Assembly: GCF_002120225.1 (NCBI RefSeq)
Contig: NZ_LAPZ01000001.1
Location: 62,001-126,000 of the forward strand
Direction: 5' to 3'
Origin: Tenacibaculum holothuriorum
GTDB lineage: Bacteria > Bacteroidota > Bacteroidia > Flavobacteriales > Flavobacteriaceae
Length of the DNA: 64,000 nt
The position numbers were made by a program, and so were the translations under genes. The stretch's first letter is position 1, and every line of letters starts with the position of its first letter. The notes under the pieces are model-generated. The model searched no databases. It saw only the letters and a list, made by a program, of their open reading frames with translations, and was not told where the DNA came from. This document shows, piece after piece, positions 43,427 through 51,777 of the stretch.

Positions 43427-44667
43427 TATAAGAATTCGTAAATAGTTAAAGCACTTCTTAATTTAGGTTCGATATACGTAGTTTTTGGTGGCATTATTAA
43501 ACCAGCATCAACAATTTTTTTAATTTCTTGAATAGAAGTAGCCTGCATTCCGAAAGAAACTTTAAAATCTCCACTATCTACCTTGGTTTTTAGCTCTAAT
43601 CCATCAGATTTATCTTGAGAATACATAATTTTTGAAGCATTTCTAATATCTTCAATACCTAGAATAGGTTTTAAGACGGTACGGTATAAAATTTCAGAAT
43701 CTAATTCGCTTAAAGTGTCTGAGAAATTGTAGACAGATTTACGTAAGTATAAGGCATAAAATTCACCATTTAAATACATACTAAAATGATGTTTCTCTTT
43801 AGGTTTATATAGTTCTTGACCTCGATTTTCTATTCTAAAATAGGTGTCTAATTCTATTAAAAATTCATCAGGGCTTAATCCATTTAAGTCTTTTATAAAT
43901 CGATTGAATTCATAAATACTCAACTGACTTTCTGGTAATAAATAACTCATAAAGAAGTTATAATCTTCTTTTCCTGTATGGTTTGGATTGTCTTTTGCTA
44001 AATTTTGAGCCAATAAGCACGAAGATGTTGAGCGATGATGCCCATCAGCAATATATAAAGTATCAATATTTCCGAAGGCTTTAGTTATGGTTTCTAAATC
44101 TTCATCTTCAGTAATTGTCCAAAGTAAATGTAGATCTTTATCTGTAGTCGAAAACTCGTATTCTGGTCTTGAACTTTTATACTTTTCAATAATACTCTCA
44201 ATTGTAGTATTATCAGGATACGTTAATAAAACAGGTTCTGCGTTAAAACCAGTATTCTTCAAATAGTTTTCAAATAAAAGCTCTCGAGTTCTTAATGTAC
44301 TTTCGTGTTTTTTTATAACATCATTATGGTAATCTTCTACTGATGTAGCGGCAATAATTCCGCAGAAAGTATGTGTTGGAGTTGTTTTTTGATAAATGTA
44401 AAAAGAAGGAGCTTCGTCTTGTAAAAAGATATTATCTTCTTTAAATTCTAAATAACGATTGTGTACCAATTTAAAGCGCTGTTCACCTGTAATATCTTGC
44501 TTATGATATTTATAACCAGGGTTTATTACGTGTAAAAAAGAATACGGATTGAATGCCAACTTAGCATTTAACATTTCTTGCGTATAAATTTCGTACGATT
44601 TAGAAGAAACAAGAGCAGCCTTGTCTCTTGGAGCTCTTACCGCTTTAAATGGTTTTACAATTGCCAT
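43426..44667 (-). CDS. DUF1015 family protein
   Basis: 413 residues. Opens with VKPFKAVRAPRDKAALVSS and includes YADGHHR-type ADGHHRSTSSCLLA, IYEFNRFIKDLNGL and the closing VDAGLIMPPKTTYIEPKLRSALTIYEF, the standard DUF1015 signature. In many genomes it lies next to serA/serC, as here, so a link to serine metabolism has been suggested but not shown. Begins 7 bp after the SerA-like gene. Confidence 0.86.
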   Translation of the reverse strand: MAIVKPFKAVRAPRDKAALVSSKSYEIYTQEMLNAKLAFNPYSFLHVINPGYKYHKQDITGEQRFKLVHNRYLEFKEDNIFLQDEAPSFYIYQKTTPTHTFCGIIAATSVEDYHNDVIKKHESTLRTRELLFENYLKNTGFNAEPVLLTYPDNTTIESIIEKYKSSRPEYEFSTTDKDLHLLWTITEDEDLETITKAFGNIDTLYIADGHHRSTSSCLLAQNLAKDNPNHTGKEDYNFFMSYLLPESQLSIYEFNRFIKDLNGLSPDEFLIELDTYFRIENRGQELYKPKEKHHFSMYLNGEFYALYLRKSVYNFSDTLSELDSEILYRTVLKPILGIEDIRNASKIMYSQDKSDGLELKTKVDSGDFKVSFGMQATSIQEIKKIVDAGLIMPPKTTYIEPKLRSALTIYEFL

Positions 44668-44674
44668 CTATATA

Positions 44675-45625
44675 TTATTCGTTTAATAAATTAATGATTT
44701 GCTCTGCTAGTTCGTTACCAACTTTCTCTTTACTTTCTTTTGTTGAAGTACCAATGTTTGGTGATAAAGAAAGCTCAGGATTCATTAATAACTGAATTTC
44801 TGGAGTAGGTTGATTTTCAAAAACATCCAATCCAGCAAACTGAACTTTTCCACTTTCAATAGCACTTATTAAAGCAACTTCATTTAATGCCGAATGTGTT
44901 GTGTTAACAAGTCCAACACCATTTTTCATTGCTTCAATTTCATTGGCGTCAATTACATAACCTTCTTCTAATTTTGTATGAATTGAAATAAAATCGGCAG
45001 TTTCTAATAACTCATTAAAAGGTTTTATATCTAAAGCAATATCTATTGCTTGACCATTATAAAATGAAATGGTAATAAATTGTTCAGTAATTTCAGTATC
45101 AAAAGCAATTACATTCATTCCAATTCCTAAACCAATTTTAGCAACTTCAATACTAGCATCGTTAATTCCAATTAATCCTAAGGTTTTTCCTCTTAGCTCA
45201 ATACCATTTGCAAATTGCTTTTTTAAGGAGTTAAAACTTAAATCTCCTTCTAAAGGCATTTCTCTATTCGATTGATGTAAATGACGAGTCATACCAAAAA
45301 GATGTGCAAAAACTAATTCGGCAATAGCAACTGAAGAAGCTTCAGAAGTTTTTATGACATGAATTCCGTTTTGCTCTGCGTAATCAACATCAATATTATC
45401 GGTGTTAGAACCAGAGGTTCCAATTAGCTTAATGCTCTGACATTCGTCAATTAAATCTGCTGAAATCTCGGTATTATTTCCTATTAAAATTGCATCAATT
45501 GAATTTTCATTGATGAAATTTTCTAATTGATTTTGAGCAACCTTGGTTACTAAAACCTCAAAACCTGCATTTTCTAGAGTGCTTTTTCCGCTCTCAGATA
45601 TTCCTTCGTTTGCTAATATTTTCAT
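44675..45625 (-). CDS. SerA-like D-2-hydroxyacid dehydrogenase with lost catalytic residues
   Basis: 316 residues, colinear with flavobacterial 3-phosphoglycerate dehydrogenase (TLENAGFEVL, AELVFAHLFG, NREMPLEGD, ELRGKTLGLIG, FAGLDVFE). Yet the key sites differ. The NAD motif GxGxxG reads G153-I-N155-D-A-S158. The catalytic Arg of (C/N)ARGG is His244 (NTTHSA). The catalytic Glu of DVFxxEP is Gln272. The catalytic His of TPHIG is Asn290 (SPNIGTST). The substrate loop RSAT is IGNNT. All three triad residues are gone while the length and frame are intact, so it is probably a pseudoenzyme. It sits in the usual serC-serA-DUF1015 order. Confidence 0.85.
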   Translation of the reverse strand: MKILANEGISESGKSTLENAGFEVLVTKVAQNQLENFINENSIDAILIGNNTEISADLIDECQSIKLIGTSGSNTDNIDVDYAEQNGIHVIKTSEASSVAIAELVFAHLFGMTRHLHQSNREMPLEGDLSFNSLKKQFANGIELRGKTLGLIGINDASIEVAKIGLGIGMNVIAFDTEITEQFITISFYNGQAIDIALDIKPFNELLETADFISIHTKLEEGYVIDANEIEAMKNGVGLVNTTHSALNEVALISAIESGKVQFAGLDVFENQPTPEIQLLMNPELSLSPNIGTSTKESKEKVGNELAEQIINLLNE

Positions 45626-45638
45626 TTTTATACATATG

Positions 45639-45701
45639 CGTCATTTCGTGAGAAGAGAAGCTGTCTAAACAGAAGATTACTTCACTTTGTTCGTAATGAC
45701 G
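45639..45701. repeat. Palindromic intergenic repeat
   Basis: CGTCATTTCG (45639-45648) ... CGTAATGACG (45692-45701) inverted ends around a ~43-bp core with AGAAGAGAAGC and ATTACTTCACTTTG. It fits the small mobile palindromic repeats (CGTCATTxCG ends) seen between flavobacterial genes. Located between serC and the SerA-like gene. Confidence 0.5.
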
Positions 45702-45711
45702 AGTTAAATAA

Positions 45712-46776
45712 TTATGCTTTTCTTTCTAATTCTTTCATCACATCTACTAAAGCTTGTACAGAGTAGAGTGTAAGTGCGTTATACATACTTGCTCTATAAC
45801 CTCCAACGCTTCTGTGGCCGCTTAATCCGTTGATATTTGCTTCTTTCCACATAGTGTCAAACTGAGTTTGTAACTCAGGGTTTATCAACGTGAAAGTTGC
45901 ATTCATTTTACTTCGATCTTCTTTTGCAGCAACACCCTTAAATAACGGATTTCTATCTATCTCATCATATAAAAGAGCAGCTTTTTGATTGTTTACTTTT
46001 TCAATAAACTCTATACCTCCTAAATCTTTTAACCATTCAAGTGTTAACATGGAAGTGTACACCGCAAAAACAGGAGGTGTATTGAACATACTGTCTTTAT
46101 CTATAAAAACTTGATAGTTTAACATTGATGGTATTTGACGTTCTACTTTTCCTAAAATATCTTCTTTTACTACCACTAAAGTTGTACCTGCTGGTCCCAT
46201 ATTTTTTTGTGCTCCAGCATAAATCAAATCAAATTTTGAAAAATCTAATTGACGTGAGAAAATATCAGAACTCATATCACATACTAAAGGAACTTCGGTT
46301 TCTGGAAATTCCATCATTTGAGTTCCGTAGATAGTATTGTTACTGGTGCAGTGAAAATAATCTGCATCAGAAGGTATTTCGTAATTCTTAGGTATGTAGT
46401 TAAAGTTTTTGTCTTTAGAAGAAGCCACTTCTATCAATTCACCAAAAAGTTTTGCTTCTTTTATGGCTTTTGTACTCCAAGTTCCTGTATTTAAATATGC
46501 CGCTTTTTTATTTAAAAGATTATAAGCAGTCATTAAAAACTGAGTGCTAGCACCACCTTGTAAAAATAATGCATGATAGCCTTTGTTTTGCAATCCTAAA
46601 AGCTCTAAAACTAAACTACGAGCGTTTTCAATTACATCTACAAAAGGCTGACTTCTATGTGATATTTCTATTAAAGAAAGATTATCGTTGTTAAAGTTTA
46701 TAATAGCTTCAGAAGCTTTTTGCAAAACTTCTTCTGGCAAAATACAAGGTCCTGCACTAAAATTATGTTTTTTCAT
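45712..46776 (-). CDS. serC: Phosphoserine aminotransferase
   Basis: 354 residues. NFSAGPCILPEEVL at the start, ISHRSQPF, LFLQGGASTQFLM, the PLP-lysine motif IYAGAQKNMGPAG and closing LSGHRSVGGYRASMYNA are typical of class V aminotransferase SerC. Makes phosphoserine from phosphohydroxypyruvate and glutamate. The expected partner enzyme SerA is represented next door only by the residue-depleted homologue. Starts 18 bp after the LuxC-like gene. Confidence 0.95.
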   Translation of the reverse strand: MKKHNFSAGPCILPEEVLQKASEAIINFNNDNLSLIEISHRSQPFVDVIENARSLVLELLGLQNKGYHALFLQGGASTQFLMTAYNLLNKKAAYLNTGTWSTKAIKEAKLFGELIEVASSKDKNFNYIPKNYEIPSDADYFHCTSNNTIYGTQMMEFPETEVPLVCDMSSDIFSRQLDFSKFDLIYAGAQKNMGPAGTTLVVVKEDILGKVERQIPSMLNYQVFIDKDSMFNTPPVFAVYTSMLTLEWLKDLGGIEFIEKVNNQKAALLYDEIDRNPLFKGVAAKEDRSKMNATFTLINPELQTQFDTMWKEANINGLSGHRSVGGYRASMYNALTLYSVQALVDVMKELERKA

Positions 46777-46794
46777 AGTTGTGTTGTTGTCGTT

Positions 46795-47853
46795 TTATAT
46801 AGTTGCAAGAAATTCTATAGTGTTCACTCCATCTGCATAATCCCATAAATTAGGATGCTGTGTTTGTCCGAACTTAATTTCGTTTGGTAAGAAGTTGTTG
46901 GCTACGATACATTGAATATTATCTCTTTCTTCGTATAATTTGATTTTTAAATCATCATCATTATCATAATACTCATAGAAAACAGTAGCGATAGGAGAAG
47001 CATAACTTTCATCTTCTTTAATCATTAAAAACCCGTTTTCTAACATATCAAATTCGCTCATTAAATATACCGCCTTGTTATAATCGTAGTTATTGGCATA
47101 TTTTACATTGTTTATAATTTCTTTTTGGGTAAACATACCTTTAAAGAAATCATCAAAATTATAACCTTTTGGAACAAATAACTTTGAAACCGAGCGACAA
47201 CCTAAACCAAAATAACGGAATACATCTTCACTTAAATTATCAAAATCAGTTGAAGTTTCGTTTCCTGTTAAAACTGCTACAGAATTTCTGTTTTTACGAA
47301 TAATACTAGGTTTATCTTTAAAATAATATTCAAAATAACGAGCGGTATTGTTACTTCCAGTGGCAATAACAGCATCAAAATCGGTTAATTTTCCTTCTGT
47401 AAACTGAATTTTACCTTTAAAATCAGGTTCAACATATTCTAAATATTTAGCTAAAAAAGGAAGTAAATGTTTATCGTTAGATGATTGTTTTACCAAAACA
47501 GAATGCCCTGCAATTAAAACCGATAAAAAATCATGAAATCCAACTAGCGGAATATTTCCTGCCATAATAATAGCAACTTGTTTTGGTGTTGTTGAAAAAG
47601 AAGTTGTTTCTAACCATTTATCAAGTTGCTCAATAGTTAAAGCTTTAGACCAATTTTCGGTAGCAAACAATAAATTTTCTTCAGTAAACCAACTGTTATT
47701 TTCTTTAGCAAGTTTTAATTGATGCTTAAATCCTCCGAAGAATAAATCGTTAAATTCAATATCCTTTTTCTCAGTAATTCCTTGTTGAGAAAACTGGCTT
47801 AAAAAATCACCTAATTTGCTAAACGCTTTTACACGTTTTTGTATTGTTTCCAT
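46795..47853 (-). CDS. Acyl-CoA reductase (LuxC family)
   Basis: 352 residues, similar to LuxC/acyl-CoA reductases of the aldehyde dehydrogenase superfamily: IMAGNIPLVGFHDFLSVLIAGH, VLVKQSSNDKHLLPFL, and the catalytic Cys in FGLGCRSVSKLF. It would reduce an acyl-CoA to the aldehyde. No lux genes are near; in flavobacteria it is regularly divergent from the ferredoxin and upstream of serC, as here. The physiological substrate is unknown. Confidence 0.85.
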   Translation of the reverse strand: METIQKRVKAFSKLGDFLSQFSQQGITEKKDIEFNDLFFGGFKHQLKLAKENNSWFTEENLLFATENWSKALTIEQLDKWLETTSFSTTPKQVAIIMAGNIPLVGFHDFLSVLIAGHSVLVKQSSNDKHLLPFLAKYLEYVEPDFKGKIQFTEGKLTDFDAVIATGSNNTARYFEYYFKDKPSIIRKNRNSVAVLTGNETSTDFDNLSEDVFRYFGLGCRSVSKLFVPKGYNFDDFFKGMFTQKEIINNVKYANNYDYNKAVYLMSEFDMLENGFLMIKEDESYASPIATVFYEYYDNDDDLKIKLYEERDNIQCIVANNFLPNEIKFGQTQHPNLWDYADGVNTIEFLATI

Positions 47854-47858
47854 TTATT

Positions 47859-47889
47859 TTGGTTCTAAATTATTTTGGCTTTATTTTTG
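47859..47889 (+). promoter_or_regulatory. Ferredoxin gene promoter (TTG-N20-TATTTTTG)
   Basis: TTG at 47859-47861 and TATTTTTG at 47882-47889, 20-bp spacing, 32 bp before the start. Confidence 0.7.
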
Positions 47890-47912
47890 CAACTGCAAAG
47901 GTACAAAACTGA

Positions 47913-48272
<360 letters not shown>

Positions 48273-48309
48273 CAGTATACAAGACTTATTTAAGCGATAA
48301 AGAAGACAA

Positions 48310-48337
48310 AAATTCCGAAGTAATTTCGGAATTTTTT
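48310..48337 (+). terminator. Intrinsic terminator after the ferredoxin gene
   Basis: AAATTCCGAA / TTCGGAATTT with a GTAAT loop, then T-run (48310-48337). Confidence 0.85.
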
Positions 48338-48351
48338 ATTTTTAAAAGATA

Positions 48352-48359
48352 TATATTTG
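48352..48359 (+). promoter_or_regulatory. ychF -7 box (TATATTTG)
   Basis: TATATTTG at 48352-48359, directly after the ferredoxin terminator and 57 bp before ychF. It is followed by CACCGC, similar to GCCGC or TCCG after other -7 boxes in this window. Confidence 0.6.
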
Positions 48360-48416
48360 CACCGCTAAAATCAAGACTAAAAACTTGTATTTTATATTTA
48401 AAAATCTTAAGAAATC

Positions 48417-49508
48417 ATGAAAGCTGGAATTGTAGGATTACCAAATGTTGGAAAATCGACTTTATTTAACTGTTTGTCGAATGCAAAAGCACAGAGTGCT
48501 AATTTCCCTTTTTGTACTATTGAACCTAATTTAGGAGTGGTAAATGTACCAGATGCTAGGTTAGAAAAATTAGAAGAATTAGTAGATCCTGAAAAGGTGA
48601 TTCCTGCTACAGTAGAGATTGTAGATATTGCAGGTTTAGTTCGTGGAGCAAGTAAAGGAGAAGGTTTAGGAAATCAATTCTTAGCTAACATTAGAGAAAC
48701 TGATGCAATTTTACATGTATTACGTTGTTTTGATAACGATAATATTGTACACGTAGATGGTTCAGTAGATCCAATTCGTGATAAAGAAACGATTGATATC
48801 GAGTTACAGTTAAAAGATTTAGAAGCTGTAGAAAAGCGATTAGAAAAGGTAAAAAGAGCTGCTAAAACTGGTAATAAAGAAGCACAAGCTGAATTAGCTT
48901 TATTAGAAAAAGTTCAAGAAGTTTTATTAGAAGGTAAATCTGTTAGAACTATTGAGTTTACTGAAAAAGAAGAAGAGTTAGTAAAATCAATGCAGTTTAT
49001 TACAGCAAAGCCTGTGTTATATGTTTGTAATGTTGATGAATCTTCTGCTAAAGATGGTAACGCTTATGTAGAAAAAGTACGTGAAGCTGTTAAAGATGAA
49101 GAAGCTGAAATTATTGTATTAGCAGTAGGAACTGAAGCTGATATTGCTGAATTAGAAGATTACGAAGAGCGTCAAATGTTCTTAACTGATATTGGATTAG
49201 AAGAACCTGGAGTTTCTAGATTAATTCGTTCAGCATATAAATTATTAGATTTACAAACGTATTTTACTGCTGGTGTAAAAGAAGTAAGAGCTTGGACTAT
49301 TCCGGTTGGTTCTACTGCACCACAAGCTGCAGGAGTTATTCATACTGATTTCGAAAAAGGATTTATTCGTGCTGAAACGATTAGTTATGCCGACTATGTT
49401 GAATACGGAAGTGAAGCTAAAGTTAAAGAAGCTGGTAAAGTAAGAGTAGAAGGTAAGGAGTACGTAGTAGCAGATGGAGATGTAATGCATTTTAGATTTA
49501 ACGTATAA
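48417..49508 (+). CDS. ychF: Redox-regulated ATPase YchF (Obg family)
   Basis: 363 residues. G1 GLPNVGKST at residues 6-14, G3 DIAGLVRGASKGEGLGNQFL, a coiled-coil insertion (~125-175) and the C-terminal TGS domain (FTAGVKEVRAWTIPVGSTAPQAAG). It binds ATP rather than GTP (NVDE at G4) and associates with ribosomes and stress responses. Single gene between two terminators. Confidence 0.95.
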   Translation: MKAGIVGLPNVGKSTLFNCLSNAKAQSANFPFCTIEPNLGVVNVPDARLEKLEELVDPEKVIPATVEIVDIAGLVRGASKGEGLGNQFLANIRETDAILHVLRCFDNDNIVHVDGSVDPIRDKETIDIELQLKDLEAVEKRLEKVKRAAKTGNKEAQAELALLEKVQEVLLEGKSVRTIEFTEKEEELVKSMQFITAKPVLYVCNVDESSAKDGNAYVEKVREAVKDEEAEIIVLAVGTEADIAELEDYEERQMFLTDIGLEEPGVSRLIRSAYKLLDLQTYFTAGVKEVRAWTIPVGSTAPQAAGVIHTDFEKGFIRAETISYADYVEYGSEAKVKEAGKVRVEGKEYVVADGDVMHFRFNV

Positions 49509-49527
49509 ATCTTAAAAAGATATAAAT

Positions 49528-49561
49528 AAAAAAAGGAGAGTTTTAAAACTCTCCTTTTTTT
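49528..49561. terminator. Bidirectional terminator between ychF and the outer-membrane gene
   Basis: Near-perfect palindrome AAAAAAAGGAGAGTTTT / AAAACTCTCCTTTTTTT; gives a U-tract on both strands for the two convergent genes. Confidence 0.88.
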
Positions 49562-49567
49562 ATTTAA

Positions 49568-51085
49568 TTATTTCTTAGCACTTAAGAAAGAGAAATTATA
49601 ACTCAACCCAAAGTTTAGCATTGTACTACTTAAACTACCACCTCTTGCTTTAACGTAACCTAAACCTCCTCGTAAGTTAAGATTTTCGGTTAGCTTATAA
49701 TTTAAACCTACACTAGGTTTTATAATTAAACCTTGTCCTGTACTAATTCCGCCACCACCAGCTGCACCTCCTAAAAGTTGCGCAAAAGCATTTACTTTAT
49801 TATTCAAAAAAGAATTTGTTTGAACTCCTAAACCAACAATTCCTTCAGCATAAGCGCCAGCATCACCAAAGTTTGCAAATGAAGTTTGACCAGTTGCATA
49901 AATATATTTGTTTAAGAATAGATTAACTTGTAACGATATTTGATGCATGTTTTGTTCAATATTAGTATCTCTAGCTGCGTTTAAATACACATCTTGCTTT
50001 AAGATAACATCTATTCCTTTGAATTTTCCACTAGAAAAAGAACGATTATCAGATTTAATTCCATCTTTATCTACGTAGTATTTTAGTCCAATTCCGAAGG
50101 TAGAAGAAACAAAATGAGAATCTGGGCTCATTAAATAACCTTTGTTAACTGAAGCGTATACATTATCGAATAATTTTTGTTCAAGGGAAATATCAGGATA
50201 AATTAAAAATCCTCCTTTGGTATCTACGCCGCCGCCGCCGCCAGCACCAACACCAAATTTTGCTTGAATGTTTGTTCGGTTTTTGTTCATAGATAAATGA
50301 TATCCACCACCTAAAAGAATATCCATATAACCAGCTTTAATTCCGTGGTAAGCACCATCAGCTTTTACGAAGAAAAAGAATTCATCTGTAATAAATGAGT
50401 TCAATTCAAAACCTGCAAGCCTTATAGTTCTTCCTTTATAAGAGCCTTTGGTGACATCTAAATTATTTAAATGAACCATTAAAGACATTCTGTCTGAACT
50501 TTTATTCCAATCAGATTTTTGTAATTCATCAAATGAAAATTCTTGTTCTCTTTTAGAAAAAGAAGAAGTTTCGAAATTTAAAGGAACTTGAACAGCTACA
50601 TTAATTTGACTACCTTTTATGTTTCCTTTATCGAAAAAGTTTATATAACTATAACCTGCTGTAAGTTTAAAGTAATCGAAATCGTACCCTAAATTAACAT
50701 GAGGTAATATAAATGCTCCACCACCATCGGGAGCACCTGCACCACCACCCCCACCGAAATGAAATCCGATATCGGTAAATAATTTTTTAGTAATATTTTT
50801 TTGAATACCGGCATTTACACCTAAAGTGAAAAAACCACCTCGAATGCCTCCAACAGCACCATAAAAACCAACACCTGCATAACTCCAGTTGTTTAATTTT
50901 AAGTTGTAATGCAATCCAGTGAAATCCATATTTACTTCACCATTAGGCATCTTAATAGAAAGAAAATCTAACTGCCCAAAACCAAATTGTGTTTGTTTTT
51001 GAGGTGCTTCTTGTTGACTGTATAAAAAATAAACACTCATTGTTAAACTTAACAAGAGTGTTTTTTTAATGATGTTTTTAAACAT
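49568..51085 (-). CDS. Outer-membrane beta-barrel-like protein with triplicated Gly-rich motif
   Basis: 505 residues. Signal peptide (MFKNIIKKTLLLSLTMSVYFLYSQ). The rest is rich in alternating beta strands and ends with a C-terminal strand LNFGLSYNFSFLSAKK, typical of outer-membrane barrels. Three glycine-rich stretches occur in equivalent contexts: FGGGGGAGAPDGGGAF near 112, VGAGGGGGVDTKGGFL near 277 and GGAAGGGGISTGQGL near 444. Each is followed by P.(V/I).L......L........GY, so the barrel consists of three repeated modules. It lies 10 bp after the SPOR gene, which suggests a shared envelope role. Family not recognised. Confidence 0.75.
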   Translation of the reverse strand: MFKNIIKKTLLLSLTMSVYFLYSQQEAPQKQTQFGFGQLDFLSIKMPNGEVNMDFTGLHYNLKLNNWSYAGVGFYGAVGGIRGGFFTLGVNAGIQKNITKKLFTDIGFHFGGGGGAGAPDGGGAFILPHVNLGYDFDYFKLTAGYSYINFFDKGNIKGSQINVAVQVPLNFETSSFSKREQEFSFDELQKSDWNKSSDRMSLMVHLNNLDVTKGSYKGRTIRLAGFELNSFITDEFFFFVKADGAYHGIKAGYMDILLGGGYHLSMNKNRTNIQAKFGVGAGGGGGVDTKGGFLIYPDISLEQKLFDNVYASVNKGYLMSPDSHFVSSTFGIGLKYYVDKDGIKSDNRSFSSGKFKGIDVILKQDVYLNAARDTNIEQNMHQISLQVNLFLNKYIYATGQTSFANFGDAGAYAEGIVGLGVQTNSFLNNKVNAFAQLLGGAAGGGGISTGQGLIIKPSVGLNYKLTENLNLRGGLGYVKARGGSLSSTMLNFGLSYNFSFLSAKK

Positions 51086-51095
51086 TAATTAATTT

Positions 51096-51716
51096 TTAGT
51101 GATGTATTTTTTGTCTTTTACCATTCACGTAAGAAGCAACAAAAGCATCTTTAAATCCAACTTTTCTTAATTCGTTACGTAAATATTTAGCTTCATTTAA
51201 TGTTGAAAATAAACCTAATGAATATTTAAAATATCCATCAGCAGAAGCAATGTTCCCTGGAATAAACTTTTTTGAAATTAAAGGATATTTTCTATTAGAA
51301 AAAACACCAACTTGTACTGAATATATAGTATTTCCTTTTGTGTTGTTATTTAATTCATTTACCGTTTCATTAATATTAGCAGTATTTAATTTAGAGTTAT
51401 TTTGAGATTTCTTAACTCTAGATTGTGCTTTTTTTACACTGTCTAATACACGTTTTGCTTCCTTAGCTTTAACGGCAGCAATATCTACTTTAGGTTTCTT
51501 TAGCATTTCTAAACCATTACCACCATTAGAATAAAAATAACCAACAGCAGTTAAGGCTAAACCTAACAATGCTCCAATAAATATAGATACTCTTTTTAGT
51601 CTGCTTTTATCATCAATTACTTGTTGTAATTCATTTTCTGCTTCTTCTCTTTTTAATTTGGCATTGTCTAAATCTTGCTGCATTAATGAGAATTTTTCCT
51701 CTTCTATAAATGGCAT
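51096..51716 (-). CDS. SPOR-domain membrane protein
   Basis: 206 residues. N-terminal charged coiled coil (~10-40), one transmembrane segment (IFIGALLGLALTAVGYFY, ~47-64), a Lys-rich linker, and a C-terminal SPOR domain (YSVQVGVFSNRKYPL ... YSLGLFSTLNEAKYLRNEL ... AFVASY). SPOR domains bind denuded peptidoglycan at division sites. Type II topology with a periplasmic SPOR domain is likely. Upstream of the Gly-rich outer-membrane protein gene. Confidence 0.85.
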   Translation of the reverse strand: MPFIEEEKFSLMQQDLDNAKLKREEAENELQQVIDDKSRLKRVSIFIGALLGLALTAVGYFYSNGGNGLEMLKKPKVDIAAVKAKEAKRVLDSVKKAQSRVKKSQNNSKLNTANINETVNELNNNTKGNTIYSVQVGVFSNRKYPLISKKFIPGNIASADGYFKYSLGLFSTLNEAKYLRNELRKVGFKDAFVASYVNGKRQKIHH

Positions 51717-51777
51717 ATTCTTAGTTTTTTGATTTTAGTTGATTTAAATTGCTGACTAAAATACAATTTTTTTTTAT

